A stretch of DNA of 64,000 nt from Pyrenopolyporus hunteri (GCA_902806595.1 CADCXC010000018.1:434001-498000), one strand, 5' to 3'; numbered from the stretch's first letter, positions 11,986 through 27,794 are shown. The notes: generated from the letters alone by a model not told the origin. Numbers and translations: made by a program.

Positions 11986-13990
11986 TTTTATTAAAATACA
12001 TTAACCATTCGAATATTTAATATTTTAATAACGACATTTTATACTTTTTAATTTATTATTATTTATATTTAATATTTTTATTAATATAAATTTAATTTTA
12101 ATATAATATTAAAATATATTATTATTAATTTCGTTTACTTTACGTTTTTTTCGAATTTTATCGTTAAAATCGAAATAAATATTAATAATATATTTATTTT
12201 TTTTATTTAAAATAATAATAAAACTTATAATAAATTTAATAAAAAATATAACGTTATTTAATTTTTTTTAATAATATATTATTCGTTTTAACCGTATTTA
12301 TAATTTTCGTAAATTAACGTTTTTTATTAACTTTTTTAATTATAACTTTTTTAATAAAAAATTACATTATTTATATAACATTAATTTTTTAATTAAAGGT
12401 AATAAAAGGTAATATTAAAAATTATAAATTTTTTTCGTTAATATTAAAAATTAAATGTAATATAATAAAAATAATAATAAAAATAAAATATTAATTTAAA
12501 GGTATAATAATATTATATTTAATTCGATTTATAAATTTATTTTTAAATCGTATAATAATACGATTTATATAATAAATATATTAATTATAAGTTAATTTAA
12601 ATTTATTATTATTTAACGTTTATAAATGTCGTTTTTTTATAAATATATCGAATAATAAAAAAATATAAATCGAATACGTTTTTTTAAATATTATATTAAA
12701 TAATAATATATTTTTATTTTTATTAAAATAAAACTTAAATTCGATAAATATATTATAATTAAATAACGAACGAATAAAATTAATTTTTATATTTAATTAT
12801 AAAAATTTCGAAGCGTAAATTCGTTTAATAAAAAAATAATTAATTTAATTTTTATAAATTAAAATATCGTTTAAATTTTTTATTTAAATATTATATATTT
12901 TATAATATAAATTAATTATATAAAAACGAAAATAAATATAATTTATATTATTTAATATTATTTATAAACGTAATAATTAAAAAATATTAATTAAAATTTT
13001 TTAATAAATTATAATTAAATTTAATTTTAAAACCTTATAAAAACATCGTATTTTAAACGTAAATAAAATCTTTTTAACGAAAAATTTCATTTTTTTTATT
13101 AAAAATATAAATAAATAATAATATAATAAAATTTTAAAATTAATAAAAATAATTAAAATTAACGTCGAAATAATCGAATTTTTTAATATAATAAATTATA
13201 ACGATATTTTTAAACTTAATAAATTAAATTTTTCGATTAACTTTTTCGAATATATTAATATAATTAATAAAATAAACATTAAAATTCGTTTTAACGAAAC
13301 ATTTAACTTTTAAATTTTTAATAAATATCGTAAATATATTAAAAAAAATTATAATAATAATATAATAAATAATTAAAATAAATATTTAAAAAATTAAAAA
13401 AACATTTTATAATTAATAAACCGCGTTATTATATTATAATATTTTTAAATCGAAAAAAATTTTACGTTAAATAAAATTTTAATTTTATAAATAACCGTTT
13501 TTAAATATTTATTATTTAATAAATTATAAAATCCTTTTAAAAATTTACCACTTTATAAAATTCGTTTAAAAATTTACTACCTTATAAAATTTCTTTTAAA
13601 ATAAAAAAATTTAATAAAATTAAAATTCGATAAAATTAAAGTTTAATAAAATTAAAATTCGATAAAATTAAAATAAAATAACATTTATTAAATGTTAATT
13701 AAAACATTTTTTCGTGTAATTTTATATAAAAAAATAAAATTTAAAAAAACGTTATTATTAATAAATAAATAAAAATTAATTAATTTAAATTTATATACCC
13801 TTTAAAATATTTATAAATTTATTATATAATTATATATAAAAAAATTAAATATAATAGTTATATTAAATAATAATTTATATTTTAAATAAATTAATATAAT
13901 TAATTAAATTATAAATTTTAAAAATCGTAAATAATATAAATAAATTATTAATATATAATATTAAAAAATTTAATATTAATAAATCGTAAA

Positions 13991-14765
13991 TAAGAGCATT
14001 GATATTCGTACTACCATTTTTTGTTATTCGTACTTCTAATACATTGAAATACATACCATATCTAACATCCCCACATACAAATCTACATATAATCGTGTTA
14101 ATACATAATGTACACCTTATGCACTTGATCAATTGATTCAATTCCCACCATACATCCCACCATACATCCCACCCTACATCCCATTATTTCCCACCTATTC
14201 TAAGGATGCAAAATATAAAAATTACATCGCCATTTTCGCCTCAATTAGACCTTTCTAATGGTATAGGTTTCATATCGGTGCATGCACTATTTCAAAAGTT
14301 ATTTTAATATATATTCAAATCTATATGGGTGTAAGTGGTGGCCCAGGGGGTGGTCATGTGATCCCCTTTTGCGATCGCATACCCTTTAATATATGTATAG
14401 ACTTGACTTTATATTCAAATAACTTTTGAAATATGGCATGCACCAATATGAGACCTATACCATTAGAAAGGTCTAATTGAGGCGAAACTGGCGATCTATT
14501 TTTTTTATTTTGCATCCTTAGAATAGGTGGGATATAATGGGATGTATGGTGGGATGTATGGTGGGAGCTGTATGTAATTCAATATGTACGAGAAATTCAA
14601 TCGAAAAAGCGTACCTATCCTCGAAAAGACTATCTAGTTTCCTGCATTTTTGTATAGGAATCCGTTAGTGGGGCCGAGTGCGGGGTGGGAGATGTACTTT
14701 TTGTATTGGTAGTACGGATAAGGGCCCGATATCAAAAATAGGTAGTACGAATATCAATGCTCTTA
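13991..14765. mobile_element. Foldback/MITE-like element, unmutated copy
   Basis: A 775-bp island of near-normal composition inside mutated DNA. The ends are exact inverted repeats: TAAGAGCATTGATATTCG... at 13,991 and its complement ending at 14,765. If the outer TA is counted as target duplication, the terminal repeat is about 23 bp. Further in, long arms pair again: CCCACCATACATCCCACC near 14,155, the CCTATTCTAAGGATGCAAAA segment near 14,195, and GACCTTTCTAATGGTATAGG near 14,250 all have inverted partners at about 14,430-14,570, around a roughly 100-bp unique centre. It has no transposase, so it would be non-autonomous. A TA target would fit mobilisation by a Tc1/mariner-type transposase, which is inference. 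It must have inserted after the surrounding DNA was mutated. Confidence 0.85.
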
Positions 14766-16109
14766 ATTATATTAATTATATAATAATAAATAAAACATTA
14801 TATTAACATTTCGATATTAATTATTAAAATATTATTATATAATAAAATTAAAAATATTAAATAAAACATTTAATATTAAATATATAATAATTTTTTATTA
14901 ATATATTTTTCGTATTATAAAACTTTTTTTATAAAATAAAAATAAAAATATAACGTTTTAAATTTTAAATTATTAATATTTTATTTAAAATAAATTTTTA
15001 AATATTTTATAAAATATTAAAGTCGATTAAAGTAATTTTTAAATATTAAAATATTAATATAATATAGATATTAATTTAAATTTATAATTTAATATTCGTT
15101 ATATAACGTAAAATTAAAAATTTTTAATCGATATAAAAAAAATATATAAATTTTTTTAAATATTATAAATTAACGTCGACGATAATTTTAAATTAAAAAA
15201 ATAAATACTTATAATACGTTTATTTATAAAATTAATAAATAATTATTATAAATTATAATTAATATAAAATTATTAAAAAATTATTCGAAATTTTAATAAA
15301 TTACTTTTAAAATAATGTCGTTTTTATTTTATTTAATGTATAATAAATGATTTAAAATATATAATTTAAGATTAATTTTTAAGTTATTTTTTTAAACGTT
15401 TTAAAATTTTTTTTTATTAATTTTAAACGTATAATAAATTATTTTAATTATAATAAATATTTTTTTTAAAATTTAAAAATAATATCTTTATATTAATTAT
15501 ATTTAATTATTATAAAAAAAATATATATATCGATAATTTATCGATTTCTAATGTTTTTAATTTTTTATAAATATTTTTTTTCGTTATAAATCGAAAAATT
15601 TCGTTTTTTCGAAAAAAAGTTTTTAATTTTAAATAATACGTTTAAAATAATTATAAAGTTAACATTAAATTTAAAAATAAATTATTTAATTAACGAATTA
15701 TATTAAAAAATTATAAAATATATTATAATATTTATTAATAAATTATATAAAATAGTTAAAATATTATTACGAAATATATTAAATATATTTAATAAAATAT
15801 AAATTATATAATATAATAAAAAAAAACTTAGAATTAACCGTTTACTTTTAATATTAAAATTATAAAAAAAAGAAATAATAAACGTTTTATTATTTTTATT
15901 AAAATATAATTATTTATATTAAAATATTATATTAAATTAAATATTTTAAAATATATAAAATAATGAAAATAAAATAATTTTATTTAAAATACTTTCGAAT
16001 ATTATTTATATTTTTAATATAAAAAAAATATTAATAAATCGTTTAATATATATCCTTAAATTAAAAAATCCCCTTTTAATTTTCGATGGTAATTTACTCG
16101 AAAAAAATA

Positions 16110-16527
16110 TTTATTTTTAAAAATATAATAAAAACTTTTTAAATAAAATTTAATAAAAATAATTATTAAATAAAAGTCGAAATATAATTAATCGTAAATA
16201 TAATATAAAAAATAAAATTTTAATAAAAATCGAATTTATTATTAATATTATTAACGAAAATATAAATAAAAATATTAATAAAAAAATTAATTATAAATTT
16301 AATAAAAAATATAAAATGTTTATTTTTAAAAATATAATAAAAATTTTTTAAACGAAATTTAATAAAAATAATTATTAAATAAAAGTTAAAATATAATTAA
16401 TTGTAAATATAATATAAAAAATAAAATTTTAATAAAAATCGAATTTATTATTAATATTATTAACGGAAATATAAATAAAAATATTAACGAAAAAAATTAA
16501 TTATAAATTTAATAAAAAATATAAAAA
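16110..16527. repeat. 209-bp tandem duplication
   Basis: The unit starting TTTATTTTTAAAAATATAAT at 16,110 restarts at 16,319 and stays near identical to about 16,525. The few differences are of transition type (for example AGTCGAAATA versus AGTTAAAATA, TAATCGTAA versus TAATTGTAA), as expected if mutation acted on both copies after duplication. Confidence 0.8.
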
Positions 16528-17133
16528 ATTATAAAATATAATTATAATATCGAATTATTAATTAAAATATTATTTATAATAATATTATTCGGTTTTTTTT
16601 AAAAATAAATAATTAATTAAACGATATTTAAAAAATTTAATTTATTTAAAAATAAATTTAAATTTATAACGTAATAATAATTTAATAATTAATTATATAT
16701 TAAAATTAAATTAAATAATCGTTATTTAAATATACGAAATTTAAATTATTTTTTAATAACTTTTATTAAAATTTTTTTATACGATTTTAATAATTTAACG
16801 ATAATAAAAAAAAAAATAAAATTTTATAAAATAAAAAATAAAAAAAATTTCGACATTAAAACGTAAATAATAAATTATATATATTATAAAATATAAATAT
16901 AAATAAAAGTTAATTTAAAATATTAATTAAATTTTAATTAAATTACGTTAATATAAAATAATAATAATAATAAATTTTATATTTTTATTTTTTATTTTTA
17001 ATATAATCATTAAAAATAATAATTTTAAAATTATTAAAATTTAAATTAAAAAATTTTCATTTTAAAAAATTTAAAAACTTTTAAAATCGATAATTAAAAA
17101 AAAATTTATTATAATAATAAATAAATTAAATTA

Positions 17134-17897
17134 TAAAAAATTAATATTCGTATTATTTATTTTTAATATCGAACTTTTATTCGTATTATTAATATAAAAA
17201 ATACATTTTTTACTTTTTATTCGATTATATTAACGTATTTTTATATAAAAATATAATAAATTAAATATTTTTTTCGAGGACGGGTACGTTTTTTAATTAA
17301 ATTTTTTATATATATTAAATTATATATAATTTTCATTATAAATTTCATTATATTTTACCTATTTTAAAAATGTAAAATATAAAAAATATATCGCTAATTT
17401 CGTTTTATTTAAACCTTTTTAAAGGTATAAATTTTATATCGATGTATATATTATTTTAAAAATTATTTAAATATATATTTAATTTTATATCGATGTTAAA
17501 AAAATATGCGACCGTAAAAAAAATTATATAACTATTTTTAAAGTTATTACTTATACTTTTAAATTAACTTTATATTTAAATAATTTTTAAATTAAATTAT
17601 ACATCGATATAAAATTTATACCATTAAAAAGGTTTAATTAACGCGAAAATAACGATGTAATTTTTATATTTTATATCTTTAAAATAAGTAAGATATAAAA
17701 ATAAATATATTAAAAAGTATAATGGAAATTATATATAATTAAATTAATTAAAAAAAGGTATAAAATATACATTATATATTAATACGATTATACGTAAATT
17801 TATATATAAGGTTATTAAGTATAATATATATTTTAATGTATTAATAATGTAAATAAAACCCGATATTAAAAATAAATAATACGGATATTAATCTTTA
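17134..17897. mobile_element. Foldback/MITE-like element, mutated copy in opposite orientation
   Basis: About 764 bp that aligns end to end with the reverse complement of the element at 13,991-14,765. Examples: ATTCGTATTATTTATTTTTA (17,145) against ATTCGTACTACCTATTTTTG; TTTCGAGGACGGGTACG (17,271) against TTTCGAGGATAGGTACG; and CCCGATATTAAAAATAAATA (17,859) against CCCGATATCAAAAATAGGTA. Differences are overwhelmingly C to T and G to A. The terminal inverted repeat is degraded but still seen on both sides. This copy was present when the block was mutated. Confidence 0.8.
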
Positions 17898-20813
17898 AAT
17901 TATAATAAAAAAATTAATAATTTATAAATATAAAAAATATTTAATTAAACATTAATATTTAATAAATAATAACCGTTATTAATTAAAAAAAAATTTAATA
18001 ATGAAATAAATTTAAAAATTTTATAATAAAATATAATTTTTTTAATATTTAATATATAATTAATTTTAATAATTTTTTATTATTTATTTATATTAAAATA
18101 AATTACGTATTTCGAAGTTTAATTTATTACGAAAAAATTAAATAAAAATTAAAATAATAATTATTAAATAAAATTTGATTTAAAATTAAAAAAATTAATT
18201 AAAATTTTATTATATTAATATTATAATTTTATTAATATATATAAATATTTTTCGATAAATTTATACGTATTTTAATATAAAATAAAATTTTTAAACTCGT
18301 TAATTATTATTTTAATGTTTTTAAAATAAATAAACGTAAAATATTTTATATATATAATTTTTTATAATTTTTCGATAATATCGATATAAAAAATTTAATA
18401 TTTAATTTATTTATTTCGAAAAATAATAAAAAAATTAAAACTTTTTTATAATAAATAAATAAATACTTTTAAAAAAATTATAATTATAATAAATTAAAAG
18501 AAAAAAAATAATAAACGAAATAAATCGTTTATATTTATTTTTATAATTAAAAAAAATTTAAAAAACTTTAAAAAAAAATAAAAAAACGAAATATAATTTA
18601 TCGTTATAAATTTATAATATCATCGTTATATAATAATATATTTTAAATATAATAAATTTTAAAAATTTAAAAATAAAAAAAAAAATAACGTTTTAAAAAA
18701 AATTATCGTTTCGAATAATTATAATTTTTATTAAATTTTATTACATTAATTAATAACGTTTTCCGTTTAAAACGATAATTAAAAAATTATATAAAATAAA
18801 ATAAAATTATCGTAATAACTTTACGTTATAATTACGATTATAAATTAATTATTAATAAAAAATAAAATATATCGCTTATATTTTATATTATAAATTATAT
18901 AATAAAATTCGATATATTTAAAAAAAATACATTATTAATAATAATTATAAATATAAATATAATATAAAAACGATAATTATTTAACGACTTTAATAATTTA
19001 CGAATAATTATATATAATTTTATAATTAAAATTTCGAATAAAATATTTTTTAAATAAAAATTATTATCGATAAAAATTAATAATTATATTTTCGAATATA
19101 ATTTTTATTATATTTTAAAATATAATTAATATTAAATATATTATAATATAATATATTTTATTATACGTCGTTAATAAAAATACTTAAAAAAATTAATTTA
19201 TAAAACTTCGAATAAAAATTTAAAAAAACATATAAAAATTATTATATTATTTATCGATAACGAAATACGATTAAATATATTTAAAGTATATAAATATTAA
19301 AGTTTAATATTTTATAATTTATATTTATATAATTACGTTTTTTTCATTAAAATTATAAATAAATTAAAAAAATAATTAAAAAATTACGTTAAATTCGAAA
19401 AAAAATTAAAAATAAAAATATATTATTAATAAATTTTATTTAAAAAAATATTCGTATATTATTATTAATAAAAATTTATTTTTTAAATTTCGAAAAAACG
19501 AATTTTTTAATTATAACGTAATTATTTATTTAATTTTATTTATATCATAAAAAAAATTTTTAATAAAAAAATCGAAAATATTATTAAAAATATAAAACGT
19601 TTTTAATAAATAATTTTTCGAACGTTTCGATAATATAAATTATAACTTCGATTTTTTTAAAAAATTAAAAAATAATATCGTTATAAATAATAAAAATTAA
19701 AACGTAAAATTAAATTAAAATAACTTTATAAATTTCGACGAAAACTTTTAATAAAAAAATATAAATAACGATAAAAATAAATAAAAAATCGAAAAAAATA
19801 ACGAAAATTAAAATTTAAATATATTTAACGTTTTTTTTATAATTTTTTTTATATATATATGATATTATAAAAAAAAAATTTTAATTTTCGAAAAAAATAT
19901 TATTAATATAATATATTTTTTTAAAATAAATAACGTTAAAAAAATAATTAATTTTTTACTTATATTAAAATTTAATTATTATTAAAATATTATTAATAAT
20001 GTTAATTTAAAAATAATAAAATTTAATATATAAAATAAACATTTTAAAAAAGTTATTATAAATAATATTAAAATTTAAAAAAACACTTTAAATAAATTTA
20101 ACGATACGAAATTATAAAAATAAATAAAAAAATTAAATTATAAAATCATTTAAAATTACACGATAAATAATATAAAAAAAAATAAATAATATTTTACGAA
20201 TAAAAATAAAAAATTATTAAAAATAAATAACGATTTAATTTAATTTTAAACTTCGAAATAAATTAATAAATTTATAAAATTTATAATTAATTTATATTTA
20301 AATTTTACTTAAATCGATTACGTTAAAATTATAATTTAATAAAAAAATTATAATAAAAAATAATTTATATTTATTAATTTAATTTTTTAAAAATTAAACG
20401 AAATAAACATTAAAAAAACCATTAAATTTAATTTAAATAATTTATTAATTTTAAATAATATATAACTTTTACATTTTTTCGATAAAATAAATAATATAAA
20501 AAAAAATAAAATTATAAAAATAATAATTAAAATTTTAAATAATAAAAATATTTTAAATAAAATAAAAATTATAATAATATTAAAAAATGTTAAAATTTTA
20601 TTAAACGAAATTATAATATATTTAACTATTAATTTTATTTTTAATAATCGAATTAAATTATCGAAAAAAAAAATTTAATTTTATAAAATATTAATATTTT
20701 AATAATTAATAAATATAATATATTATTAAATAAAAACTTTTAATAAATTTATAAATAAATATAAAATGTTTATAATCGATTCGATAATAATTTTAATAAT
20801 ATATTAATTATAT

Positions 20814-21025
20814 TAATAGGTATATATATAAATAAAATAAGAAAATAATAATAAAAATAAACGCGATATAATAAAATTAATGTTATATAAATTATTTAAA
20901 AAAAAAATTATTTAATAAAAAAATCGCGAGAAAAATTTCTTTTATATAAACGAAAATATATAAATATTTCTTTTTTTTAAAATATATATTATAAAATAAT
21001 ACGTATATAAATTAATTAACTATTA
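20814..21025 (+). repeat. 5' LTR of element B
   Basis: 212 bp starting TAATAGGTATATATATAAAT and ending AATTAATTAACTATTA. Contains GCGATATAATAAAATTAATG, which recurs in all four LTR copies after allowing for transitions. Confidence 0.75.
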
Positions 21026-21867
21026 TTTATTTTATTTTTTTTTCGTAATTAATTAATTATAAATTATTAATTAAATTTTTCGTTTTATTTATTTTTTTAA
21101 TCGTAAATTAATTTAATTATTTTTTATTAAATTTTTTATAATTTTATTAAGGGACGTTTTTATTATTACGTTTATAAAATTATACGATTTATGTATTTAT
21201 TTAATGTTATCGATTTTTCGATTTTCGTAAAATTATTTTAAAATTATAAAATTAATTATTAATTTTTTTTATTAATATTTTCCATTTATATTAAATATTA
21301 ATATAACGATAAAAAGTCGATATATAATATAAAAAAAACTTTAAAAAATAAAAAACGTTTTAAAATAATATTAATCGTATAATAAACGACGTAATCGACG
21401 TTAAAACTTTAAATTATTTTATAAATTTCATTAATAAATATATTATAAATAATTCGTTTATATTTAATAAATAATTAATAAATAATATTATTAATAATTT
21501 ATATTTTATTATTTCGATCGATAAAACTTTTATTATTTACGAAAAATTTATCGATAAAAATATAAAAACGTAAATTTTAAAAATTTAATTTAATATATCG
21601 AAATTTATATATTTAATTATTTATTTATTATTTAATTTTAACGTTAAAAGTTTTAACTTTTTTAAATTCGAATTTAAAATATTAAATTATTATAAAATAA
21701 TCGAAAGTTATTTCGAATTAATATATAAAAACGATATATATACTTCGAATTTATTATTTTATAAATTTTTTAATTATATTAAAAATTTTAACATTTAATA
21801 ATTTAAATTTTTTAATTTAATTTTTTTAAATAATTATTATATTAAAGTTTTTATCGTAAATCGTAAT

Positions 21868-22081
21868 TAATAATTAATTAATTTATATATATATATTATT
21901 TCGTAATATATATTTTAAAAAAAAAAATACTTATATATTTTCGTTTATATAAAAGAAATTTTTTTTACGGTTTTTTTATTAAATAATTTTTCTTTTTTAA
22001 ATAATTTATATAATATTAATTTTATTATATCGCATTATTTTTATTATTATTTTTTTACTTTATTTACGTACGTACTTATTA
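21868..22081 (-). repeat. 3' LTR of element A
   Basis: 214 bp, reverse complement of the B LTR. It starts TAATAATTAATTAATTTATA and ends CGTACGTACTTATTA. Confidence 0.75.
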
Positions 22082-25000
22082 ATATTAATTAATATTATTA
22101 AAATTAATAACATAAATTAATAAAATTAAAAAAATTATTATTACGATAATTTTAAAAATTTTATCGTAATAATATATACGATATTAATTATATTTTTTTT
22201 CGTATATAACGAATTATCGTTTTACGTTATTATTTAACTTATTTAAATTTATATTTTTATATCGTAATTTAAATATTTTATTCGATATATTTTTATTTTT
22301 TTTTTATATAATTTTTTATTATTATATCGTAAAAAATTAAAAGTTTAATTTAAACGTAAATTTATATTAAAAAATCCGACTTAATCGAGTGAAATATTAA
22401 AAAAAAATTCGTTAAATTAATAAATTATATCCTTAATAATTATATATTTTTTAATTAATAATTTAATTATAAAATTTTAAAATAAAAAAAAATTAACTTT
22501 TAAATCGTTATCGAAAAATAAAAAACGACGTAAATATTATTATTTTTAAAAAATTTAATTATTATAAATAAAAGTAAATTATATATTTATATAATAAAAA
22601 ACGTTTTAAAAAAATATTAAAATACGCGTTTATATAAAAAAGTATTTATATAAATAAAAATAATATTAATATAATAAAAGTTTTAATTAATTTTATATCG
22701 ATGCGCGAATTTTTTAAGTGAAATTACGATAAATTAAAACGTATTAAACGTAAATAATTTAACGTTTTAATATAAAAAACGTCGGTGTATTATATCGATA
22801 AAAATACGATTTATTTTTCGATATTTACGTCGAATCGTATTTACGTTACGATATAAAAACGGTTAATGATTTTTTATTTTATAACGTTAATATAAATAAG
22901 AAATTAAAAAAAGTTAAATTTATAAATATTAATAATTTTAATCGAATTATTTTCGACTTTATATTATTAACGTTATAAATCGTTTATTTAATAATTACTT
23001 TTATTTTTTTTTATTATTAATAATTTATCGTCGATATTTAATACGTTATTATTTTTTTTATTAAATTAAACCTTCGTAACGTAATTTACGTTTTAATTTT
23101 TATTTAAATTTTAATAATAAATTTTTCCTTCGTTATTTTAAATTTTTTAAAGTAATTTTCGTATTTAATTCGAATTTTAAATATTTAATATAATTATTTT
23201 TTTTATTTTCGTATTTATTTAATTAAAAGTAACCGCGTTTTTTTAAATTATTACGGTTAATTAATATTTTATTATTTTAATTTACGTTAAATTATAAAAG
23301 TATAATTAATAATATATCTTTAATTTTATACGAAAAAAATAACTTTAATTTTTATTACTAAAAAATATTTATAAATTTTTCGAATCGTTATCGAATAATT
23401 TATATATAATATTAACGGTTTTATTAAACGTCGTATTAAAAAAAAAAGTTATTATATTAAAAATTACGATTTTTTTTTTTAAATAATTTTATAATTTTTA
23501 TTAATTAAATCGATTTTTATACTTATATCCGTCGAAAATTAATAAAACGATATTTATTATAACGTTTTTTTTATTCGAATTTTTAATAAAATATATTTTT
23601 TTATTATTATCGATTACTTTAAAAAAATTTAAAATAATAAAAATAATTATATCGAAAAATTTTATAACGTTTTAAAAAATAAATTTTACTTTTTTTTAAA
23701 CGTATATTATACGGTTAAAATTTATTAAATTTAATTTTACGTTATATTTTTTATTATTTTTATTAAATAAATAATTATTTACTTTTTATATAACGTATTT
23801 TATTATTAATATTTTACGAATATATATTTAATTATAAAATAATATTTTAATACGAAATAAAATAAAATTTAATATTATTATAATTAAACTTTAATTATTT
23901 TTTTTAATATTAAAATTGAAAAAAAAAAAAATAAAAAAAAATTCGACTTTAAAATATTATAAATAATATTAAATAAATTAATGTTATATTAACGTATTTT
24001 TAAAAAAAATTTTAAAAGTAAATAATAATTTATCGTAATTATATAACGTATTATTTATAATATATTTTAATTATAATATGTTTTATTTATTTCGTTATAT
24101 TATTTCGAAGAATTAATTAATAAATTTTACGTATCGATTAATATTTTTAAAAATATTAAAAAAACGCGTTAATTTATAATTAACGACGATAACGATAAAA
24201 ATTTTAATTAATTTTATATTAAACGAAAATATTATCGTAACGATAAAAACGATCGATATTAATCGAAAAAAACGATTTAAATTTAAAAACGTCGTTATTA
24301 AATATATAAAATAAAAATGTTAATTTATTAAATATTTCGAAAATAAATAAAAAAAAATTAAAAAACGTTAATAAATTTAAAAAATTAAAAATAAAAGTAA
24401 ATATATTATATTTTTAATAAATTATAAAAATATTAAATAAAAAAATTCGAAGTCGAAAAATAACGACTATAACGTTATTATTTTCGAAACGAAAAAAGTT
24501 AATTTTTAATATTAATTAATTACGATATATTTAATAAATTAAATATATTAATATTAAATCGTTTTTCGTTACTTTTTTATCGATAAATCGAAAAATAACA
24601 TTATATTTATTTTAAATCGATATATTAAAGATATTTTTTAAAGTATTATCTCCGATATCGACGTAATTAAAATGTTTATTATAAGAAAAAATTAATATTA
24701 AATTTTTATAAAAAATTTTTTTAATCGAAATTTTAAAATAAATAATAATTAAATTAATAAAATTAACATTAAATTTAAAAATAAATTTTTAATCGAATTA
24801 TTAAAAACGATTATAATTAACGTTTTATTCGAATTAATCGACTTTTATATTATAAATTTAAATATTTCGTTTTTTATATATTTAAAAAATATAAATCGAT
24901 TAAACGTTTATTTAAATAACGTTATAAATTAATTAATCGAAAAAAATGACGTTATCGTTACCGTTATTTATAAATAAAAATATTTATAATTTTATTTCGA

Positions 25001-27794
25001 TAATATAATTTTTTTTACGAAATTTAAATTACGTTATATTTATATTCGATTTAATTATTTTTTTATAATTAAATTATATATTTTTTTAAATAAAATAAAT
25101 TATAACGTCGATATTAAAAATATTAAAAAAATTAATAAATTTTATTATTATTATTAAATTAAAAATAAAGTTTTTTAAAAATTTAAATTTAATTTAAAAA
25201 ATTTTAATATAAATTTTAATTACGAAGTTATCGTTAATATTATATATTTAAACGAACGTTTCGTTTTATATATAATTAATATTATTATAAAATTTTAAAT
25301 TATTCGTTTTATAAAAATTATTTTTATTAAAAAAATTTAAAATATATTAAAATAATATTAAATTAATATTTATTTTAAACCTTCGAATATTATTACATAT
25401 AATACCGATATAAACTTCGATAATATCGAATTTTAAAATAAAACTCGTATTATTAAAATTATTTATTATTAAATATTCGTCGAAATATATTAATTTATTA
25501 ATAAAATCGAAAAATATTACGACTTTATTCGTAAAACGTATAAAATTATTATCGATAAATTTTAAAATTTAAATTTACGTATAATTTAATTATAAATAAT
25601 TATTAAAATAATTAACGATATAATTAATTTTAACGATTTAATATTTACATTTTTTATATTTAACGTTTATTTTAAAATTAATATAAATTTACTCCTTATT
25701 TCTATATAAACTTAAAAAACATAAATCGTTTAAAAAATAATAACGAAAATTAAAAAAATTAAAATATAACATTCCGTAAAAAATACCCTTAATACACGCA
25801 ATAATTTTAACATATAAAAAATTCTCCTCGAATTACTTTTCATTAATAATAAAATACTCGTTTATAAAAAAAAAAATAAAAAAACCTTTATAAAATTATT
25901 ACGATATTAAATAAAAATATTATTATCGCTTTTAATATTTCGAACGAAATATTTACATTTAAAAACTTTTATATTAAATTATACATTTAATTTAAAAAAA
26001 ATTTCGTATCGTTTAAAAAATTTAAAATCGAATTATTTACATTAACTTTTAATTTCGATAACTATTAAATTATTTTAAAAAAAAACCTTATATATATTAA
26101 CGATTTTTCTTATACCGTTAAATTATATATTATTAATAAAAAGTAAAAAAATCTTACTTTCGTTATTAAATTACGAATAAATAAAAAAATTATTATATAA
26201 AAAAAATTTTATAAAATATCGAATATAAAAAAATTTAACGTTTTATTCGAAGAAAATATTTTACGTTTAAAAATTTACGATATAATTATATATCGAAACG
26301 TTATAATTTTTAAATTACGGATAATTCGTAAAATTAAAAGTAAAAACACCGCTATATTTTACGAAAAATTTCGCTTAATAATTTAAAATTATAATAATTT
26401 TAATAAAAAATATATTATAATATACGTATTTATTATTTAAAAAGTTAATTAATATATTATATTAATTTTAACGTTTATATTACGTCGTAAAAAAATAAAA
26501 GTTATAATTTAAAACATTATAATAACTTATACTTAATTTAAAATATCGATGTAAAAAATTATTTTTATATATTTATTAATTAAACTTAAAAATAAATATC
26601 TTAAAAAAATATTATTATAAATAATTAAACTTTTATATAATTTCGTAAAGTTAAATATTTATTAATTTAAAATTTATTCGCGTTATTATTAATAAAAATT
26701 ATAAATAAAATTATTAACTTTCAACTTTTATTTATTTATAATAAATTCGAACCCGTTTAAATTTATTAACCTTTAAACGAATAATACTTTTAATATTAAT
26801 ATTACGAATTTTTTTACTATTAAAAATAAAACTTTTAATAAAATTAAAATTAAAACGCACCTTTAAAAAATTATAAATTTTAAAACCGAAAATTTTAATA
26901 ATTTATATATTACGATTTATAATAAAAATTTTAACGTAACGATTATTTAAAAAAATTAAATTAAAAAATTTAAACTATTAAACGTTAAAACCTTCAATAT
27001 AATTAAAAAATTTATAAAATAATAAATTCGAAATATATACATCGCTTTTATATATTAATTTAAAATAACCTTTAATTATTTTATAATAATTTAATATATC
27101 AAATTCGAACTTAAAAAAACTAAAACTTTTAATATTAAAATTAAATGGTAAATAAATAATTAAATACGTAAACTTCGTTATATCGAATTAAATTTTTAAA
27201 ATTTACGTTTTTATATTTTTATCGATAAATTTTTCGTAAATAATAAAAATTTAAATTTATAAATTAAATACGTTATTATTTTAAATAATAAAAATCCCAT
27301 CGATTAAAATAATAAAATATAAATTATTAATAATATCATCTAGTAATTATTTATTAAATGTAAATAAATTACTCGTAATATATTTATTAATAAAATTTAT
27401 AAAATAATTTAAAATTTCGACGTTAATTACGTTATTTATTATACGATTAATATTATTTTAAAACGTTTTTTATTTTTTAAAACCCTTTTCGTATTATATA
27501 TCGACTTTTTATCATTATATTAATATTTAATACAAATAAAAAACATTAATAAAAAAAAATTAATAATTAATTTTATAACTTTAAAATAATCTTATAAAAA
27601 TCGAAAAATTAATAACATTTAATAAATACATAAATCGTATAACCCCGTAAACGTAATAATAAAAACATCTTTAAATAAAATTATACGAAACTTAATAAAT
27701 AAAAACTAAATTAACTTAAAATTAAAAAAATAAATAAAACAAAAAATTTAACTAATAATTCGTAATTAATTAATTATAAAAAAAATAAAATAAA

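Noticed and set aside
13875..14141. 88-codon minus frame at the edge of the foldback element
   Set aside because: It runs from the inverted-repeat arm into AT-rich DNA, has no motif, and its equivalent is not open in the second copy.
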